64,000 nt of DNA from Pseudorhodoferax sp. Leaf265 (GCF_001422365.1 NZ_LMMT01000001.1:412820-476819), one strand, 5' to 3'; shown: positions 26,000 through 36,912, counted from the stretch's first letter. Numbers and translations are program-made. Notes: generated from the sequence alone by a model not told the origin.

Positions 26000-28390
26000 T
26001 CAAGGCGGGTGGTGCTGCCAATAGCGCGGCTGCTGTGCCCGTGCACAGTCCACGCGCTTCGGCACATCGCTGCGCCAATGCGCCGCCCCGCACGCGGGCG
26101 ACCCCACGACGGTGGCGCCCTGCCCCTGCAAGCGCTGCACGACCTCGGGCGCAGGGTGGCCGAAGCGATTGCGGTAGCCCGCCTGCACCAAAGCGAAGCG
26201 CGGCGCCACCGCCTGCAACAGGGCGGTGCTCGACGAGGTCTTGCTGCCGTGGTGCGGCACCAGCAACAGGTCGGCCTGCAGCTCAGCGCCACCGGCCACG
26301 AGTTGCTGTTCCTGCGCCTGTTCGATGTCGCCGGCCAGCAGCACGGCCGCGTCGCGCGCCTGTACACGCAGCACGCAACTCAGCGTGTTGGGCCTGGCAT
26401 CGTGGGCGGCACCCGCGGGCGGATGCAGCACCTCGAAGCGCACGCCGTCCCAATCCCAGCGCTGGCCGGCCGCGCAGCGCGTGAGGGGATACCGCGCCGC
26501 CAGCACATGGCCGTCGGGCAGCGACGCCAGCAGCGCAGCCTGTGGCTGGGCCGCCAGCACGGTGGCGGCACCGCCGCTGTGGTCGCTGTCGGCATGGCTC
26601 ACGACCACGCGGTCCAGCCGCTCGCCCAGCGCGCGCAGCAGCGGCACCAGCACGCGGTGGCCGGCATCGCTGTCCTGCCCATGGCGCGGGCCGGTGTCGT
26701 ACAGCAGGCTGTGATGGGCCGTGCGCAGCAACACCGCATTGCCCTGGCCGATGTCGGCGGCCAGCAGGTCGAACTGGCCTGGTGCCGGCCGCGCCGGCTG
26801 CCACAACAAGGCCGGCAGCAGCAGCGGCAGGCCCAGCAGCCGCACGCCGAGCGGCAGCCGCAGCACCAGCAGCACCGCGCCCAGCAAGGCCGCGGCCCCC
26901 AGAGGCAAGGGCACGGCCGCGTGCGAGAGGCTGGCCAGCGGCCATTGCGCGAGCCAGCCCAGCACGGCCAGCATCGCGCTGGTGGCCATGGCGGCCAGGT
27001 CCCACAGCGGCGCGATCGCCACCCCCAGCAAGGCCAGCGGCGTCAGCACCAGCGTGACCCAGGGGATCGCCAGCAGGTTCGCCACCAGGCCCACGAGAGA
27101 GACCTGCTGGAACAGCATCAGCGACAGCGGCGCCAGCGCCACCGTGACGATGGCCTGCTCGCGCAACAGGCGCTGCACGTGCGCCACTGCACCCTGCGCC
27201 ACACGCCCCGCATCGCTGGCGAACAGCACGCCCACCGCGACGAAGCTGAGCCAGAAGCCCGCCTGCAGCAACGCCCACGGATCGAGCGCGAGCACCGCCA
27301 GGCCGGCCAGCGCCCACACCAATGGCCAGGGCCACCGCCGCCCGGCCAGGCGCAGCAGCGCGACCACGGCCAGCATCACCAGCGTGCGCTGCGCCGGCAC
27401 GCCCCAGCCGCTGAACAGGGTATAGGCTGCGGCCAGCGCCACGCCACCGACCAGCCCGGCATGCGGCGCCGGCCACCACAGGCAGGCGGCCCAGCCCAGC
27501 CGGTCCAGGCGCCGCCAGGCCCAGCCGATCAAGCCAGTCGCGAGCCAGGCGAACATGGTCACGTGCAGGCCCGACACGCTCAAGAGATGGCTCACGCCAG
27601 TGGCGCGGAACAGGTCCCAGTCGGCCCGCTCCACCGCCCCCTGGTCGCCCATGGCCAGCGCGGCCACCACGCCGGCACGCGCCGGCTCGGCGATGCGCGC
27701 GAAGATGGCGCCACGCACGGCCTGGCGCGCGCGCTCCACCGGGTGCCGCCAGCCGCGCTCCAGCAGCCGCGGCGCCGCGTCCTTGGGTCCTGCGCGCACG
27801 TAGCCGGTGGCTTGCACGCCACGTTCCCAGAGCCAGAGTTCGTAGTCGAAGCCGTGCGGATTGCGCTGGCCATGCGGCGCGCGCAGCCGCACCTGCAGCG
27901 TCCAGCGGTCGCCGGCCAGCACATCGGCGGGCCGCTGCGGCACGCCGTCCAGGCTGCCGCGGTACCAGGACAGTTCGACGCGTGGCGGCACGCGCACCGC
28001 CGCGCCGTCCAGCTGCGCGGCGTCCACGTCCAGCAGCAGGCGCACGGCCAGGTCGCCGGGCTGCGGCATCGCCGCCACGCGGCCACTCAACACGAGATCG
28101 CGGCCCTCCAGGGCCGGCGCCAGGGCCTGCGCATCGAAGGCCCGCGCACGCAGGCCGACCGAACCGAAAGCCAATGCAGCCACGCCCAGCGCGGCAAGTC
28201 CATGCCATGCAGGCCGCCCGCGGCGCCAGCCGCGCCACGCGAACGCCATGCCGGCCACACATGACACGGCGTAGGGCCAGGCGGGCCACAGCGCGACCTG
28301 CTGCAGCTGCACGGCCGTGCCCAGCACGAAGCCGATGCAGCAGGCCAGCCAGGGCCCGGCACGCGACGACAGCACCGTCTCCTCCGTCAT
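26000..28390 (-). CDS. comEC: ComEC/Rec2 DNA-uptake channel
   Basis: A 796-residue inner-membrane protein that carries single-stranded DNA into the cytoplasm during transformation. An N-terminal membrane segment pair (WLACCIGFVLGTAVQL) precedes an OB-like soluble domain (DUF4131 region, about 60-210), the Competence membrane core (about 220-510) and a C-terminal metallo-beta-lactamase domain with the metal motif SHADSDHSGG. The start at 28390 is preferred; the longer frame runs into the divergent promoter. A T-run just after the stop (minus strand, GCGTCTTTTTTTCGC) may aid termination. No other competence gene is nearby. Confidence 0.92.
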   Translation of the reverse strand: MTEETVLSSRAGPWLACCIGFVLGTAVQLQQVALWPAWPYAVSCVAGMAFAWRGWRRGRPAWHGLAALGVAALAFGSVGLRARAFDAQALAPALEGRDLVLSGRVAAMPQPGDLAVRLLLDVDAAQLDGAAVRVPPRVELSWYRGSLDGVPQRPADVLAGDRWTLQVRLRAPHGQRNPHGFDYELWLWERGVQATGYVRAGPKDAAPRLLERGWRHPVERARQAVRGAIFARIAEPARAGVVAALAMGDQGAVERADWDLFRATGVSHLLSVSGLHVTMFAWLATGLIGWAWRRLDRLGWAACLWWPAPHAGLVGGVALAAAYTLFSGWGVPAQRTLVMLAVVALLRLAGRRWPWPLVWALAGLAVLALDPWALLQAGFWLSFVAVGVLFASDAGRVAQGAVAHVQRLLREQAIVTVALAPLSLMLFQQVSLVGLVANLLAIPWVTLVLTPLALLGVAIAPLWDLAAMATSAMLAVLGWLAQWPLASLSHAAVPLPLGAAALLGAVLLVLRLPLGVRLLGLPLLLPALLWQPARPAPGQFDLLAADIGQGNAVLLRTAHHSLLYDTGPRHGQDSDAGHRVLVPLLRALGERLDRVVVSHADSDHSGGAATVLAAQPQAALLASLPDGHVLAARYPLTRCAAGQRWDWDGVRFEVLHPPAGAAHDARPNTLSCVLRVQARDAAVLLAGDIEQAQEQQLVAGGAELQADLLLVPHHGSKTSSSTALLQAVAPRFALVQAGYRNRFGHPAPEVVQRLQGQGATVVGSPACGAAHWRSDVPKRVDCARAQQPRYWQHHPP

Positions 28391-28449
28391 GCTCGCTGGG
28401 TCATAGGCCCCCACTACACTGCAGCGCACCCCGCCTTTGGCTCGCCTCT

Positions 28450-28458
28450 TGCTAGTAT
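28450..28458 (+). promoter_or_regulatory. Candidate extended -10 of the transglutaminase-DUF2126 gene
   Basis: TGCTAGTAT fits an extended -10 and lies 53 bases before the ATG at 28512, in the 121-base divergent region shared with comEC. No clear -35 is seen. Confidence 0.25.
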
Positions 28459-28511
28459 CCGGCACCGTTGGCGAGCGCCAGGGGTTGTTACATCCAGACC
28501 TAGAGACACAG

Positions 28512-31500
28512 ATGTCCACACACGCAGCGCTGAACCACGTTTCCCACTACCGCTATGACCGCCCCGTGCAGTTGGGCCCCCAGGTGATCCGTCTGCGGCC
28601 CGCGCCGCATTGCCGCAGCAACATCATTTCGTATTCGCTGAAGGTCGAGCCGGCGCAGCACTTCGTCAACTGGCAGCAGGACCCCTTCGCCAACTACCAG
28701 GCACGCCTGGTCTTCCCCGAGAAGACGCAGGAGTTCAAGGTCACGGTGGACCTGGTCGTCGAGATGGCGGTCTACAACCCGTTCGACTTCTTCCTGGAAC
28801 CGGCCGCCGAGAACTTCCCGTTCGCCTACAGCCCCGAGGTCAAGGAAGAACTCGCGCCCTACCTCGCGGTCGAGCCGATGACGCCGCTGGTCGAGAAGTA
28901 CCTCGCCACCATCGACATGCAGGAACGTCGCACGATCGACTTCCTGGTGGCGATCAACCAGCAGGTCGCCAGCGACATCCGCTACCTGATCCGCATGGAA
29001 CCCGGCGTGCAGACGCCGGAGGAGACCCTCAAGCTGGCCGCTGGCTCCTGCCGCGATTCGGGCTGGCTGCTGGTGCAATTGCTGCGCCGCTGCGGCCTGG
29101 CGGCGCGCTTCGTCTCGGGCTACCTGATCCAGCTCACGCCCGACGTGAAGGCCCTCGACGGCCCCAGCGGCACGGACCACGACTTCACCGACCTGCACGC
29201 CTGGTGCGAGGTCTATCTGCCCGGCGCGGGCTGGGTCGGCCTGGACGCGACCTCGGGCCTGTTGGCCGGCGAAGGCCACATCCCGCTGGCCTGCACGCCG
29301 CAGCCCTCGGGCGCCGCACCGATCGAGGGCCTGGTCGACGAGGCCGAGGTGACGTTCGAGCACCACATGGCGGTCTCGCGCATCTACGAATCGCCGCGCG
29401 TGACCAAGCCCTACACCGAGGAGCAATGGGCGCAGGTGCTGGCCCTGGGCGAGCAGGTCGATGCCGAGCTCGTGGCCGGCGACGTGCGCCTGACCATGGG
29501 CGGCGAGCCGACCTTCGTGGCCACCAGCGACCGCGACGCCGCCGAATGGAACACCGACGCGCTGGGCCCGACCAAGCGCGGCTACGCCACCGAACTCGTG
29601 CACAAGCTGCGCGACGAATACGGCCAGGGCGGCTTCCTGCACTTTGGCCAGGGCAAGTGGTACCCGGGCGAGCAGTTGCCGCGCTGGGCGCTGTCGATCT
29701 TCTGGCGCGCCGACGGCCAGCCCAGCTGGCGCAACCCGGCGCTGTTCGCCGACGAGCGCGATGCCGCCAGCTACAGCAGCGAGGATGCGCGCCGCTTCAC
29801 GTCGCTCTTGGCCTCCAAGCTGAACCTGTCCGACAGCTTCATCGAGCCGGGCTACGAGGACGTCTTCTACTACCTCTGGCGCGAACGCCGCCTGCCCGTC
29901 AACGTCGATCCGTTCGACACGCGGCTGGACGATGAGCTCGAACGCGCCCGGCTGCGCCGCGTGTTCGAGCAAAAGCTCGATGCCGTGATCGGCTACGTGC
30001 TGCCGCTGCAGGTGGGCGAAGGCCCCAGCGTGGCCGGCAACCGCTGGACCACCGGCCCCTGGTTCTTCCGCGACGAGCGCATGTACCTGATGCCCGGCGA
30101 TTCGCCCATGGGCTACCGCCTGCCGCTCGATTCGCTGCCCTGGGTCAGCAAGGCCGAGTACCCCTACTTCCACGAGCGCGACCCGATGGACCCGCGCGGC
30201 CCGCTGCCGACCGGCGACGCCCTGCGTGCCAGCTATGCCGCGGCCCTGGGTGCGCAAGCCCATGGCAGCGGCGCAACAGCCGCGGCCAGCCACGACCCGG
30301 CCCGCTTTGTCCAGACCGCCGACCGCCCGGCCGAGGCCGCCCGCAAGCTGCAGGACCGCCGACTGGGCGAGACCGCGGCCACGGACCCGCTGCAGACCGA
30401 GCCCGCCAGCCTGCTGCGCAGCCCGGACCGCTTCGAGTCGGCCCACTGGATCACACGCACCGCGCTGTGCGTGGAAGCGCGCGACCCACGCCGCGCCAAC
30501 GGTCCCAAGGCCGAACGCGTGGGCACCAAGTCGGGTCACCTCTACGTGTTCATGCCGCCGCTGGCGCGGCTGGAGGACTACCTGGACCTCTTGGCTGCAG
30601 TCGAGGCCACGGCCGAGGAACTCGGCGTCAAGATCGTGCTGGAAGGCTACCCGCCGCCGCGCGATGCGCGCCTGAAGATGCTGCAGGTCACGCCCGACCC
30701 GGGCGTGATCGAGGTCAACATCCACCCGGCGCACAACTGGGGCGACCTGGTGCAGCACACCGAATTCCTCTACCAGGCCGCGTTCGAGACGCGCCTGTCG
30801 GCCGAGAAGTTCATGACCGACGGCCGCCACACCGGCACCGGCGGTGGCAACCACTTCGTGCTGGGGGGCGCCACGCCGGCCGACAGCCCTTTCCTGCGCA
30901 AACCCGAGCTGCTGGCCAGCCTGCTGCTGTACTGGCACAACCACCCCTCGCTGTCCTACCTGTTCAGCGGCATGTTCATCGGCCCGACCAGCCAGGCGCC
31001 GCGCGTGGACGAGGCCCGCAACGACCAGCTGTACGAACTGGAGATCGCGCTGCGCGAGATCACCCGCAACCGCGAGGTCTATGGCCAGGACATGCCGCCC
31101 TGGCTGGTGGACCGCACGCTGCGCAACGTGCTGATCGACGTCACCGGCAACACCCACCGCAGCGAGTTCTGCATCGACAAGATGTACTCGCCCGACAGCA
31201 GCACCGGCCGGCTGGGCCTGCTGGAGCTGCGCGCCTTCGAGATGCCGCCGCATGCGCGCATGAGCATCGCCCAGCAGCTGCTGCTGCGCGCGCTGGTCGC
31301 ACGCTTCTGGAACGCGCCCTACCAGGCCCCCGCCACCCGCTGGGGCACCGAGCTGCACGACCGCTTCCTGCTGCCGACCTTCGTCAAGATGGACTTCGAC
31401 GACGTGGTCCGCGAGATGCGCGAGGCCGGCTACGCTTTCGACACGTCCTGGTTCGCGCCGCATCTGGAGTTCCGCTTCCCCATCGTCGGTCAGATGCAGG

Positions 31501-32024
31501 TCAACAGCATCGAGCTCACGCTGCGCAATGCGCTGGAGCCCTGGCACGTGATGGGCGAGGAAGGCGCGCCCGGCGGCACGGCGCGCTATGTGGATTCCTC
31601 GCTGGAACGCATCGAAGTGCGCGTGACCGGCCTCAACGAGAGCCGCTACGTGGTCACCTGCAACGGCCGTGCGCTGGCCATGCAGCCCACGGGCGTGAAG
31701 GGCGAGTACGTGGCCGGCGTGCGCTACCGGGCCTGGAGCCCGCCGTCGGCGCTGCACCCCACCATCGGCGTGCACACGCCGCTGGTGTTCGACGTCGTCG
31801 ACACCTGGATGAAGCGCTCGCTGGGCGGTTGCCAGTACCACGTGGCGCACCCGGGCGGCCGCAACTACGACACCTTCCCGGTCAACTCGTACGAGGCCGA
31901 AAGCCGGCGCCTGGCGCGCTTCTTCCGCATTGGCCACACGCCGGGCACGATGGTGGTGCCCCCGGCCACCATCAACGTGCCCGGCAGCCGCGAGTTCCCG
32001 TTCACGCTGGACCTGCGGCGCTGA
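28512..32024 (+). CDS. Transglutaminase-like protein with DUF2126 domain, 1170 residues
   Basis: A giant two-part protein. Residues 1 to about 290 are a bacterial transglutaminase-like domain with its N-terminal beta region (HYRYDRPVQLGPQVIRLRPA) and the full catalytic triad: Cys180 in AGSCRDSGW, His229 in DLHAWCEV, Asp245 in GLDATSG. The remaining 880 residues are the DUF2126 domain (TMGGEPTFVATSDRDAAEW, GTGGGNHFVLGG, VLIDVTGNTHRSEFCIDK). No signal peptide is seen. Family members occur beside circularly permuted ATP-grasp and alpha-E proteins, as here, and were predicted to make or cleave an unusual peptide or amide modification. The ATG at 28512 matches the family start; the earlier in-frame codon lacks support. 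Confidence 0.93.
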   Translation: MSTHAALNHVSHYRYDRPVQLGPQVIRLRPAPHCRSNIISYSLKVEPAQHFVNWQQDPFANYQARLVFPEKTQEFKVTVDLVVEMAVYNPFDFFLEPAAENFPFAYSPEVKEELAPYLAVEPMTPLVEKYLATIDMQERRTIDFLVAINQQVASDIRYLIRMEPGVQTPEETLKLAAGSCRDSGWLLVQLLRRCGLAARFVSGYLIQLTPDVKALDGPSGTDHDFTDLHAWCEVYLPGAGWVGLDATSGLLAGEGHIPLACTPQPSGAAPIEGLVDEAEVTFEHHMAVSRIYESPRVTKPYTEEQWAQVLALGEQVDAELVAGDVRLTMGGEPTFVATSDRDAAEWNTDALGPTKRGYATELVHKLRDEYGQGGFLHFGQGKWYPGEQLPRWALSIFWRADGQPSWRNPALFADERDAASYSSEDARRFTSLLASKLNLSDSFIEPGYEDVFYYLWRERRLPVNVDPFDTRLDDELERARLRRVFEQKLDAVIGYVLPLQVGEGPSVAGNRWTTGPWFFRDERMYLMPGDSPMGYRLPLDSLPWVSKAEYPYFHERDPMDPRGPLPTGDALRASYAAALGAQAHGSGATAAASHDPARFVQTADRPAEAARKLQDRRLGETAATDPLQTEPASLLRSPDRFESAHWITRTALCVEARDPRRANGPKAERVGTKSGHLYVFMPPLARLEDYLDLLAAVEATAEELGVKIVLEGYPPPRDARLKMLQVTPDPGVIEVNIHPAHNWGDLVQHTEFLYQAAFETRLSAEKFMTDGRHTGTGGGNHFVLGGATPADSPFLRKPELLASLLLYWHNHPSLSYLFSGMFIGPTSQAPRVDEARNDQLYELEIALREITRNREVYGQDMPPWLVDRTLRNVLIDVTGNTHRSEFCIDKMYSPDSSTGRLGLLELRAFEMPPHARMSIAQQLLLRALVARFWNAPYQAPATRWGTELHDRFLLPTFVKMDFDDVVREMREAGYAFDTSWFAPHLEFRFPIVGQMQVNSIELTLRNALEPWHVMGEEGAPGGTARYVDSSLERIEVRVTGLNESRYVVTCNGRALAMQPTGVKGEYVAGVRYRAWSPPSALHPTIGVHTPLVFDVVDTWMKRSLGGCQYHVAHPGGRNYDTFPVNSYEAESRRLARFFRIGHTPGTMVVPPATINVPGSREFPFTLDLRR

Positions 32025-32097
32025 GCGCAGCGAAATCGACGCCTGTGGCGTGTATGCAGCATCCCGGCGGTGACCGGGATGTGACAATGCCTCTGAC

Positions 32098-34719
32098 GTG
32101 GATCAAGCAAACAACAACCTCTTCGACGGGCAAGGCCAGGAAAGCGCGGCCGGGCTGGCCGCAGCGCTGGCCAGGCCCGCCCTGCCCGGCCACTACGATG
32201 AGCTGAGCGGCATGGCCCGGCCCGCCGGCGATGCGCCCGCGCGCAGCAACGCCGCACGGGCGCCGCTCACCGCGGACTGGACCAACTTCTTCGAACTGCT
32301 GGGCCGCGATGGTTTCAGCGACCTGGAACGCCGCACCGCGCTGATGCGCCGCCAGCTGCGCGACAACGGCGTCACCTACAACGTCTACGCCGATGCCGCC
32401 AACCCGCAGCGGCCCTGGTCGCTGGACCTGTTCCCGCTGATCGTCTCGCCCGACAGCTGGCGCCAGATCGAAGCCGGCGTGCTGCAGCGCGTGCGCGTGC
32501 TCGACAGCGTGATGGCCGATGTCTACGGCCCGCAGCGGCTGCTGGCCAAAGGCCTGCTGCCACCGGGGCTGGTGCAGGGCCATCCCGGCTACCTGCGCGC
32601 CATGCACGGCTGCGAGCCACTGGCTGGCACGCACCTGCACATCACCGCCTACGACCTGGCCCACGGTGCCGACGGCAACTGGTGGGTCGTCTCGCAGCGC
32701 ACGCAGGCGCCCTCGGGCCTGGGTTACCTGCTGGAGAACCGGCTGGCCATCTCGCGCCTGTTTCCAGAGGCCTTCGAGTCGCTGCACGTGCAGCGCCTGG
32801 CCGCCACCTACAGCGCCATGGTCGAAGGCATCCAACGCATGAGCCCGGCCGGTGCCGACGCCCACATCGCGCTGCTGACACCCGGCCCCTACAACGAGAC
32901 CTACTTCGAGCAGGCCTACCTGGCACGCTACCTCGGCATCACGCTGGTCGAAGGCAGCGACCTGACGGTGCGCGACCAGCGCCTGTACCTGAAGACGCTC
33001 AAGGGCCTGGAGCCCGTGCACGGCCTGATCAAGCGGCTCGACGACCAGTACCTCGATCCGCTGGAGCTGCGGCCCGATTCGCGCCTGGGCGTGCCGGGCC
33101 TGTTGCAGGCGATCCGTGCCGGCAACGTGCTGGTGGCCAATGCGCCCGGCTCGGCCTTCCTCGAATCGCCCGCGCTGCTGGGCTTCCTGCCGGCGCTGGC
33201 GCGCCACCTGCTCGGTGAGGAACTGCAGCTGCCGGCCGTGCCGACCTGGTGGTGCGGCGAACGCGCTGCCATGGAGGCGGCCTTGCCCGAGCTGTCGCGC
33301 TGCGTGATCAAGCCCACCTATGGCGACAGCGGCGGCCAGGCCCCGTTCGAGGCGGTGCTCGGCAACGCGCTGTCGCGCCGCCAGCTCGACGAATGGGCCG
33401 GACGCATCGTGCGCCAGGGCGACGAGCACACCGTGCAGACCTACATGCCGCTGTCGCAGATGCCGACCTGGACCAGCGGCAACGGCTACCCGCCGCGCAT
33501 CTCACCGCGCTCGGTGATGCTGCGCGTGTTCGCCGTGTCCGACGGTCCGCGTTCGTGGCGCGTACTGCCGGGCGGCCTGGCGCGCATGGTCAGCGCGCAC
33601 CACAGCATCGCCTCCATGCAGCGCGGCGGCAGCAGCGCCGATGTCTGGGTGCGCACCGAAGGCGAGGTCGACCGCACCACGCTGCTGCCCCAGCAGCAGT
33701 CGCCTGCGACCGTGGTACGCCGCCGGCGCCTGGTGACCAGCCGGGCCGCGGAGAACCTGTTCTGGCTGGGCCGCTATGCCGAACGCTCGGAGAACACCCT
33801 GCGGCTGGCGCGCGTGACGCTGGCAGCGCTCAATGGCGAAGACCAGTCGCTGGCGCCGCTGCTGGCCTGGCTGTACGACATGTGCAAGAGCTTCGCACTG
33901 GTGCTGCCGGCCGTGCCCTCGCCCGCACAGGCGCGCCGCGTGTTCGAGCGCTCGCTGATCGCCGGCCTGGGCGACACCGAGAAGGTGCAAAGCGTGGGCT
34001 ACAACCTGCGCGCCACGCGCTTTGCGGCCTCCGCCGTGCGCGAGCGGCTCTCCCAGGAGCACTGGAACGTGATCGTGCAGGCCGAGGAAGACCTGCTGGC
34101 GCGCTGCACCGAAGCCACGCGCAGCGGCGACTTCTCGGCGCTGGAGGCGATGCGCCTGCTGGAGACCACCAGCACCGCCACCGCCGCGATGACCGGCGCG
34201 CAGACCGACCGCATGACGCGTGACGACGGCTGGCGGCTGCTCTCCATCGGCCGGCACGTGGAACGCCTGGGCTTCCTCTCCTCGGCGCTGGCGCGCGCGC
34301 TGTCCAGCGGCGCGGTGGCCACCACGGGCGGCTTCGAGGCCGTGCTGTCGCTGTTCGACAGCAGCATCACTTTCCATTCGCAGTACCAGCAGGGTCGTGA
34401 GCTGCCCGCGCTGCTCGACCTGCTGGTGCTCGACCGCGACAACCCGCGTTCGCTGGGCTGGGTCGCCCACACGCTGGCGGGCCGGCTGGCCAAGCTGGCG
34501 GGCGAGGCCAAGGTCCAGGACACGCCGCTGGCGCGCGAGGTGCTGCAGCCGGCGCGCTGGTCGCTCGAGGAGATCTGCGCCCTCGACGCCGAAGGCGACC
34601 ATGCCGAACTGCTGCAGCGGCTGGAAAGCTGCGTGCAGTCGGCCTACGACATCTCCGACGCGGTCGGCGCCGTCTACTTCACGCATTCGCGCGACGCCAA
34701 GACCAGCGTCGGCGCCTGA
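32098..34719 (+). CDS. Fused circularly permuted ATP-grasp / alpha-E protein
   Basis: An 873-residue fusion. Residues about 60-520 are a circularly permuted ATP-grasp ligase (PGPYNETYFEQAYLARYLGI, VEGSDLTV, CVIKPTYGDSGGQ); residues about 545-873 are an alpha-E domain (SRAAENLFWLGRYAERSENT). It is thus the fused form of the separate pair at 23437-25918. The start is taken as GTG at 32098; ATG at 32212 is an alternative that would remove 38 residues, including part of GHYDEL, which looks like family sequence. It lies 73 bases after the giant transglutaminase gene and 12 bases before a second transglutaminase, so the three form one module. Confidence 0.9.
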   Translation: MDQANNNLFDGQGQESAAGLAAALARPALPGHYDELSGMARPAGDAPARSNAARAPLTADWTNFFELLGRDGFSDLERRTALMRRQLRDNGVTYNVYADAANPQRPWSLDLFPLIVSPDSWRQIEAGVLQRVRVLDSVMADVYGPQRLLAKGLLPPGLVQGHPGYLRAMHGCEPLAGTHLHITAYDLAHGADGNWWVVSQRTQAPSGLGYLLENRLAISRLFPEAFESLHVQRLAATYSAMVEGIQRMSPAGADAHIALLTPGPYNETYFEQAYLARYLGITLVEGSDLTVRDQRLYLKTLKGLEPVHGLIKRLDDQYLDPLELRPDSRLGVPGLLQAIRAGNVLVANAPGSAFLESPALLGFLPALARHLLGEELQLPAVPTWWCGERAAMEAALPELSRCVIKPTYGDSGGQAPFEAVLGNALSRRQLDEWAGRIVRQGDEHTVQTYMPLSQMPTWTSGNGYPPRISPRSVMLRVFAVSDGPRSWRVLPGGLARMVSAHHSIASMQRGGSSADVWVRTEGEVDRTTLLPQQQSPATVVRRRRLVTSRAAENLFWLGRYAERSENTLRLARVTLAALNGEDQSLAPLLAWLYDMCKSFALVLPAVPSPAQARRVFERSLIAGLGDTEKVQSVGYNLRATRFAASAVRERLSQEHWNVIVQAEEDLLARCTEATRSGDFSALEAMRLLETTSTATAAMTGAQTDRMTRDDGWRLLSIGRHVERLGFLSSALARALSSGAVATTGGFEAVLSLFDSSITFHSQYQQGRELPALLDLLVLDRDNPRSLGWVAHTLAGRLAKLAGEAKVQDTPLAREVLQPARWSLEEICALDAEGDHAELLQRLESCVQSAYDISDAVGAVYFTHSRDAKTSVGA

Positions 34720-34731
34720 GAGGGAGACCGC

Positions 34732-35693
<962 letters not shown>

Positions 35694-35697
<4 letters not shown>

Positions 35698-36149
35698 GCA
35701 TCCACGACAAGCTGAAACAACTGGGCATCGAACTGCCTCCCGTGGCCGCGCCGGCCGCCGCCTATGTGCCCTTCGTGCAGAGCGGCAAGCTGGTGTTCCT
35801 GTCGGGCCACCTGGCCAAGAAGGACGGCAAGGTCTGGGTCGGCCAGCTCGGCAAGAACGTCAGCACCGAAGAGGGCAAGGCGGCAGCACGCAACGTCGCC
35901 ATCGACCTGCTGGGCACCCTGCAGGCCGCCGCTGGCGACCTGTCCAAGGTCAAGCGCATCGTCAAGCTCATGAGCCTGGTGAACTCCACGCCCGATTTCA
36001 CCGAGCAGCATCTGGTCACCAACGGCGCCAGCGAACTCATCGGCCAGCTGTTCGGCCCGGCCGGCGCGCATGCGCGCAGCGCCTTCGGCGTGGCGCAGAT
36101 CCCGATGGGCGCCTGTGTCGAGATCGAGCTGATCGCAGAACTCGAATGA
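35694..36149 (+). CDS. RidA family protein
   Basis: A 151-residue member of the RidA/YjgF/YER057c superfamily (FVQSGKLVFLSGHLAKKDG, AARNVAIDLLGTLQAAAGDL, FGVAQIPMGACVEIELIAEL). RidA proteins hydrolyse reactive enamine/imine intermediates; the typical arginine that binds the substrate carboxylate (usually in R-x-x-v-g-v) is not obvious here (HARSAFGVAQIPMGA has it at Arg in HARSAF). It is about 20 residues longer than classical RidA, as in the YjgH-like subgroup. It overlaps both the transglutaminase and the SDR gene by 4 bases (ATGA at each), with CAGGAG as ribosome site. Confidence 0.9.
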
Positions 36150-36847
36150 CGGTTCGCGCCGCCATCATCACCGCCGGTGGCAGCGGCATGGGCGCGGCCG
36201 CGGCACGGGCCCTGGCTGCGGCCGGCTACGGCGTCGCCATCCTGTCCTCGTCCGGCAAGGGCGAAGCGCTGGCCGCCGAGCTCGGCGGCATCGGCGTGAC
36301 GGGCAGCAACCAGTCCGATGCCGACCTCGGCCGTCTGGTCGACGCGACGCTGGCCCGCTGGGGCCGCATCGACGCGGTGGTCAACAGCGCCGGCCACGGC
36401 CCCAAGGGCGATCTGCTGGCCATCCCGGATGCCGACTGGCACCTGGGCATGGAGTTCTACCTGCTCAACGTGGTGCGCATCGCGCGGCTGGTCACGCCGC
36501 AGATGCAGCAGCAGCGCAGCGGCTCCATCGTCAACATCTCGACCTACGCCACCTTCGAGCCCGAGGCCGCCTTCCCGACCTCGGGCGTGTTCCGTGCCGG
36601 CCTGGCCAGCTTCGCCAAGCTCTATGCCGACCGCTACGCGGCCGACGGCATCCGCATGAACAATGTGCTGCCGGGCTACATCGACAGCCTGCCCGAGAAG
36701 GAAGAACGGCGCGCGCGCATTCCCATGGGCCGCTATGGCACCTCCGAGGAAGTGGGCGAGCTGATCGCCTTCCTGGCCGGAGACAAGTCGGGCTACATCA
36801 CCGGCCAGAACATCCGCATCGACGGCGGCATCACGCGCGCCGTGTGA
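36146..36847 (+). CDS. Short-chain dehydrogenase/reductase-like protein lacking the YxxxK pair
   Basis: A 233-residue Rossmann protein of the SDR superfamily. The cofactor motif TAGGSGMG (9-16), the N-S-A-G element (80-83), the conserved serine in NIST (Ser132) and the C-terminal ITGQNIRIDGG are present. In the alignment window TSGVFRAGLASFAK, however, the catalytic tyrosine and lysine positions hold Ser146 and Arg150. It may therefore be a non-canonical reductase or a binding protein. It overlaps ridA by 4 bases and is the last gene of the transglutaminase-RidA series. Confidence 0.88.
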   Translation: MTVRAAIITAGGSGMGAAAARALAAAGYGVAILSSSGKGEALAAELGGIGVTGSNQSDADLGRLVDATLARWGRIDAVVNSAGHGPKGDLLAIPDADWHLGMEFYLLNVVRIARLVTPQMQQQRSGSIVNISTYATFEPEAAFPTSGVFRAGLASFAKLYADRYAADGIRMNNVLPGYIDSLPEKEERRARIPMGRYGTSEEVGELIAFLAGDKSGYITGQNIRIDGGITRAV

Positions 36848-36865
36848 CTGTCACCAACACGTCAC
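36848..36865 (+). promoter_or_regulatory. Pho-box-like site upstream of phoX
   Basis: CTGTCAC then CAAC then ACGTCAC matches the PhoB box plan (two 7-base direct repeats of CTGTCAT type, 4 bases apart); the first repeat matches 6 of 7 bases and the second 4 of 7. A further CGTGACC follows. It lies 48 bases before a phosphatase gene that is a classic member of the Pho regulon. Confidence 0.55.
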
Positions 36866-36912
36866 CGTGACCGGGCAGTGTTCCGGGGTTCCCACGACAA
36901 CCCCAGAACACC

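Noticed and set aside
28500-32087. Antisense frame of 1195 codons opposite the transglutaminase-DUF2126 gene
   Set aside because: Exactly mirrors the sense gene, has His/Val/Ala-rich low-complexity sequence and no start signals.
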